A stretch of DNA of 6,483 nucleotides from Oscillospiraceae bacterium (GTDB lineage: Bacteria > Bacillota > Clostridia > Oscillospirales > Ruminococcaceae): the NCBI GenBank assembly GCA_031285645.1, contig JAITVU010000406.1:1-6483 (forward strand), written 5' to 3'. The stretch's first letter is position 1. Each line of letters opens with the position of its first letter. The notes beneath the pieces were generated by a model that worked only from the letters and a program-made list of their open reading frames with translations, did no database searches and had not been told where the DNA came from. The translations under genes were made by a program, and so were the position numbers. Below, piece by piece: positions 5,326 to 6,483 of the stretch.

Positions 5326-5400
5326 GTATCCGAAGGATACCGCCCTGCGGGGCGGCGAGAATCACGATGCGGCGCGGCAAGCCGCGGGGGAAATCAAACC
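5326..5400 (+). repeat. Structured intergenic repeat, copy B
   Basis: A diverged second copy of the element at 277-355. It has GTATCC-GAA-GGATAC (5326-5340), then GATACCGCCCTGCGG (5336-5350), a CGCCC/GGGCG hairpin (5341-5354), then CGCGG-CAAG-CCGCG (5373-5386) and the end GGGGGAAATCAAACC. From GATACC to AAACC it is 65 bases against 63 in copy A. In the final hairpin the loop CAAG is identical and one base pair is exchanged (T333-A340 in copy A, G5376-C5383 here), which preserves the stem. It sits in the plus orientation, opposite to transcription of the flanking genes, in contrast to copy A. Confidence 0.55.
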
Positions 5401-5467
5401 CGCCGTGTCATTCATATAAACAGAATACAGGCCGTTATATTTATGCCAGCAGGCCCCGGGTAATGCG

Positions 5468-6483
5468 TTACATGCCGGCTATGGCGTCATACCGCTTTTT
5501 GACGACGGCGATTTCCTCCGTCATATACCTTTCCAGGCGCTCCACATCCATAAGAACCATATCGTTCATGTATTCCGAAAAGGCCGTCTCAAAATCGTCA
5601 TCCGTGGCGGAGAGGACAACCTTTGATTCATAGCTGCTCACGCTGTTGCTGATTCGCTTGTATATCTCGTTTTCCGCCTCGTCTCCCATGGGCAGGGCGG
5701 CGGCGACCCATTCCTGATTCCGGTAGCTTTTTCTGATGGCCGTATACGGCTTCTCATACAAATCCCAGGGCAGAAGCATACAACGGCCCTCAGCCTCATG
5801 GATCGCCGAGCCGCCCAGGTAAAACCAGGGATTATAAGTTTTTGTATATGTGTCGTCCGCTATCGAGTCCAGCACGCCGGCCGTAAATTCGGGAAGCCCT
5901 TGCGCGTTCAAATTGTATTCCATGCCCTCCCGGCCCCATTGAGTAAGCTTTTGCGCCTCCGGGGTGAACATCCACCGCATCAATTCAATGGACATCCCTG
6001 GATTACTGTTCGTCGTGGTGATGAACGTCCCCGACCAGCCCAGATCCGCCGTTGTAAAGCTGGAGCCCTCAAACGGCTCCAACTCGACAGACAGATAAGA
6101 AGGGTTGATCCGCGCGAGCTTGGCCTGGGCATTGACATTGCTGGTCTGCGTGCAGGTCGACACGCTGAACGCCTTGCCGGAGTTGTAAAGGGATGTGACG
6201 GGAGAGGACAGCTGCGACGGCTCCGCGGCGAAATTTTCCGCCAGGAGGTAGCCTTTCTGGTACATCCTGTTCAGGATGCGCATAAGTTCTTTGTAGCGTT
6301 CGTCGCGGATATAGTATACGTAGGAGCCGTCCGCCTGCTCCACAAACGGAGCGATGCCCAGCCCAATCCAGCACAGCATGACATTGAACCTGTGCGAGCT
6401 GCTGAAAGTCATGGGCGCCATATCGGGGTAACGCTCCTTAACCATGGCGAACACATCCATCAGCTCGTCGAAGTTCGTGATGG
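5468..6483 (-). CDS. Extracellular solute-binding protein of an ABC transporter, C-terminal part
   Basis: The last 337 codons and a TAA stop are visible; the frame is open at the right edge (it reads I-T-N-F-D-E-L before the Met at 6460), so the signal peptide and part of the first lobe lie outside. It resembles family 1 or LipO/YtcQ-type sugar-binding lipoproteins: TNFDELMDVFAMVKERYPDM is a typical segment of the N-lobe, GWSGTFITTTNSNP starts the second lobe, and EAQKLTQWGREGMEYNLNAQG matches the usual 'G.EG..Y..N..G' segment near the end of such proteins. A helical tail (FETAFSEYMNDMVLMDVERL) finishes it. It probably captures a sugar or oligosaccharide, possibly informing the adjacent kinase. 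The ligand cannot be named from sequence; no permease genes are in the window. Confidence 0.88.
   Translation of the reverse strand, partial: ITNFDELMDVFAMVKERYPDMAPMTFSSSHRFNVMLCWIGLGIAPFVEQADGSYVYYIRDERYKELMRILNRMYQKGYLLAENFAAEPSQLSSPVTSLYNSGKAFSVSTCTQTSNVNAQAKLARINPSYLSVELEPFEGSSFTTADLGWSGTFITTTNSNPGMSIELMRWMFTPEAQKLTQWGREGMEYNLNAQGLPEFTAGVLDSIADDTYTKTYNPWFYLGGSAIHEAEGRCMLLPWDLYEKPYTAIRKSYRNQEWVAAALPMGDEAENEIYKRISNSVSSYESKVVLSATDDDFETAFSEYMNDMVLMDVERLERYMTEEIAVVKKRYDAIAGM

Larger units (their letters stand above)
5131..5467. other. Intergenic region between solute-binding protein and kinase genes
   Basis: This 337-base stretch has no credible gene. It holds the kinase ribosome site (5139-5146), structured repeat copy B (5326-5400) and small GC-rich hairpins. 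No intrinsic terminator with a T-tract was found after the binding-protein stop on the minus strand, and no convincing kinase promoter: the best -10 (TATGAT on the minus strand, 5271-5276) lacks a good -35. Whether the kinase is co-transcribed with the binding protein cannot be settled from the sequence. Confidence 0.6.

Noticed and set aside
5081..5633. Two plus-strand frames of about 110 codons across the 5131-5467 gap
   Set aside because: They run into the antisense of two real genes, cover the structured repeat, and have low-complexity basic composition with no ribosome site or recognisable motif.

Overview
The window looks like a chromosomal segment from a low-to-mid GC Bacillota, most likely a Clostridia-class anaerobe. 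The evidence is a one-piece tmRNA with an encoded CCA, strong AGGAGG-type ribosome binding sites (one driving a TTG start), and a YesM/YesN-type two-component pair next to a sugar-type solute-binding protein. Genus cannot be told from the sequence alone.

Left half (1-2170, plus strand): a housekeeping block. It opens with the last 74 codons of recR (recombinational repair), then a highly structured intergenic stretch, then smpB, a cyclophilin-type peptidyl-prolyl isomerase with a lipoprotein-like N-terminus, and ssrA (tmRNA, 1784-2128), which ends in a very strong hairpin terminator. smpB and ssrA encode the two partners of trans-translation: SmpB delivers alanyl-tmRNA to stalled ribosomes, and the tmRNA adds a degradation tag, read here as A+AEDNNLAFAA.

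Right half (2254-6483, minus strand): a nutrient-sensing block. In transcription order it holds the C-terminal part of an extracellular solute-binding protein (running off the right edge), a membrane sensor histidine kinase of the His_kinase/HATPase (YesM) type, and a compact response regulator with a receiver domain and an AraC-type DNA-binding domain (YesN type). The kinase probably senses a carbohydrate or a liganded binding protein, and the regulator probably controls a transport or catabolic operon beyond the window. The two halves converge on the hairpin at 2130-2169, which may stop transcription from both sides.

The least ordinary parts are between genes. (1) A structured repeat occurs at 277-355 and again, diverged, at 5326-5400; it keeps a CAAG-loop hairpin with a compensatory base-pair change. 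(2) A hairpin with a T-tract sits only 18 bases before smpB and has an alternative pairing partner. (3) A 15-bp-arm hairpin lies 5 bases before mature tmRNA. (4) A perfect 9-bp inverted repeat lies in the 279-base gap between kinase and regulator. No CRISPR array, insertion sequence, phage gene or clearly new multi-gene system is visible.
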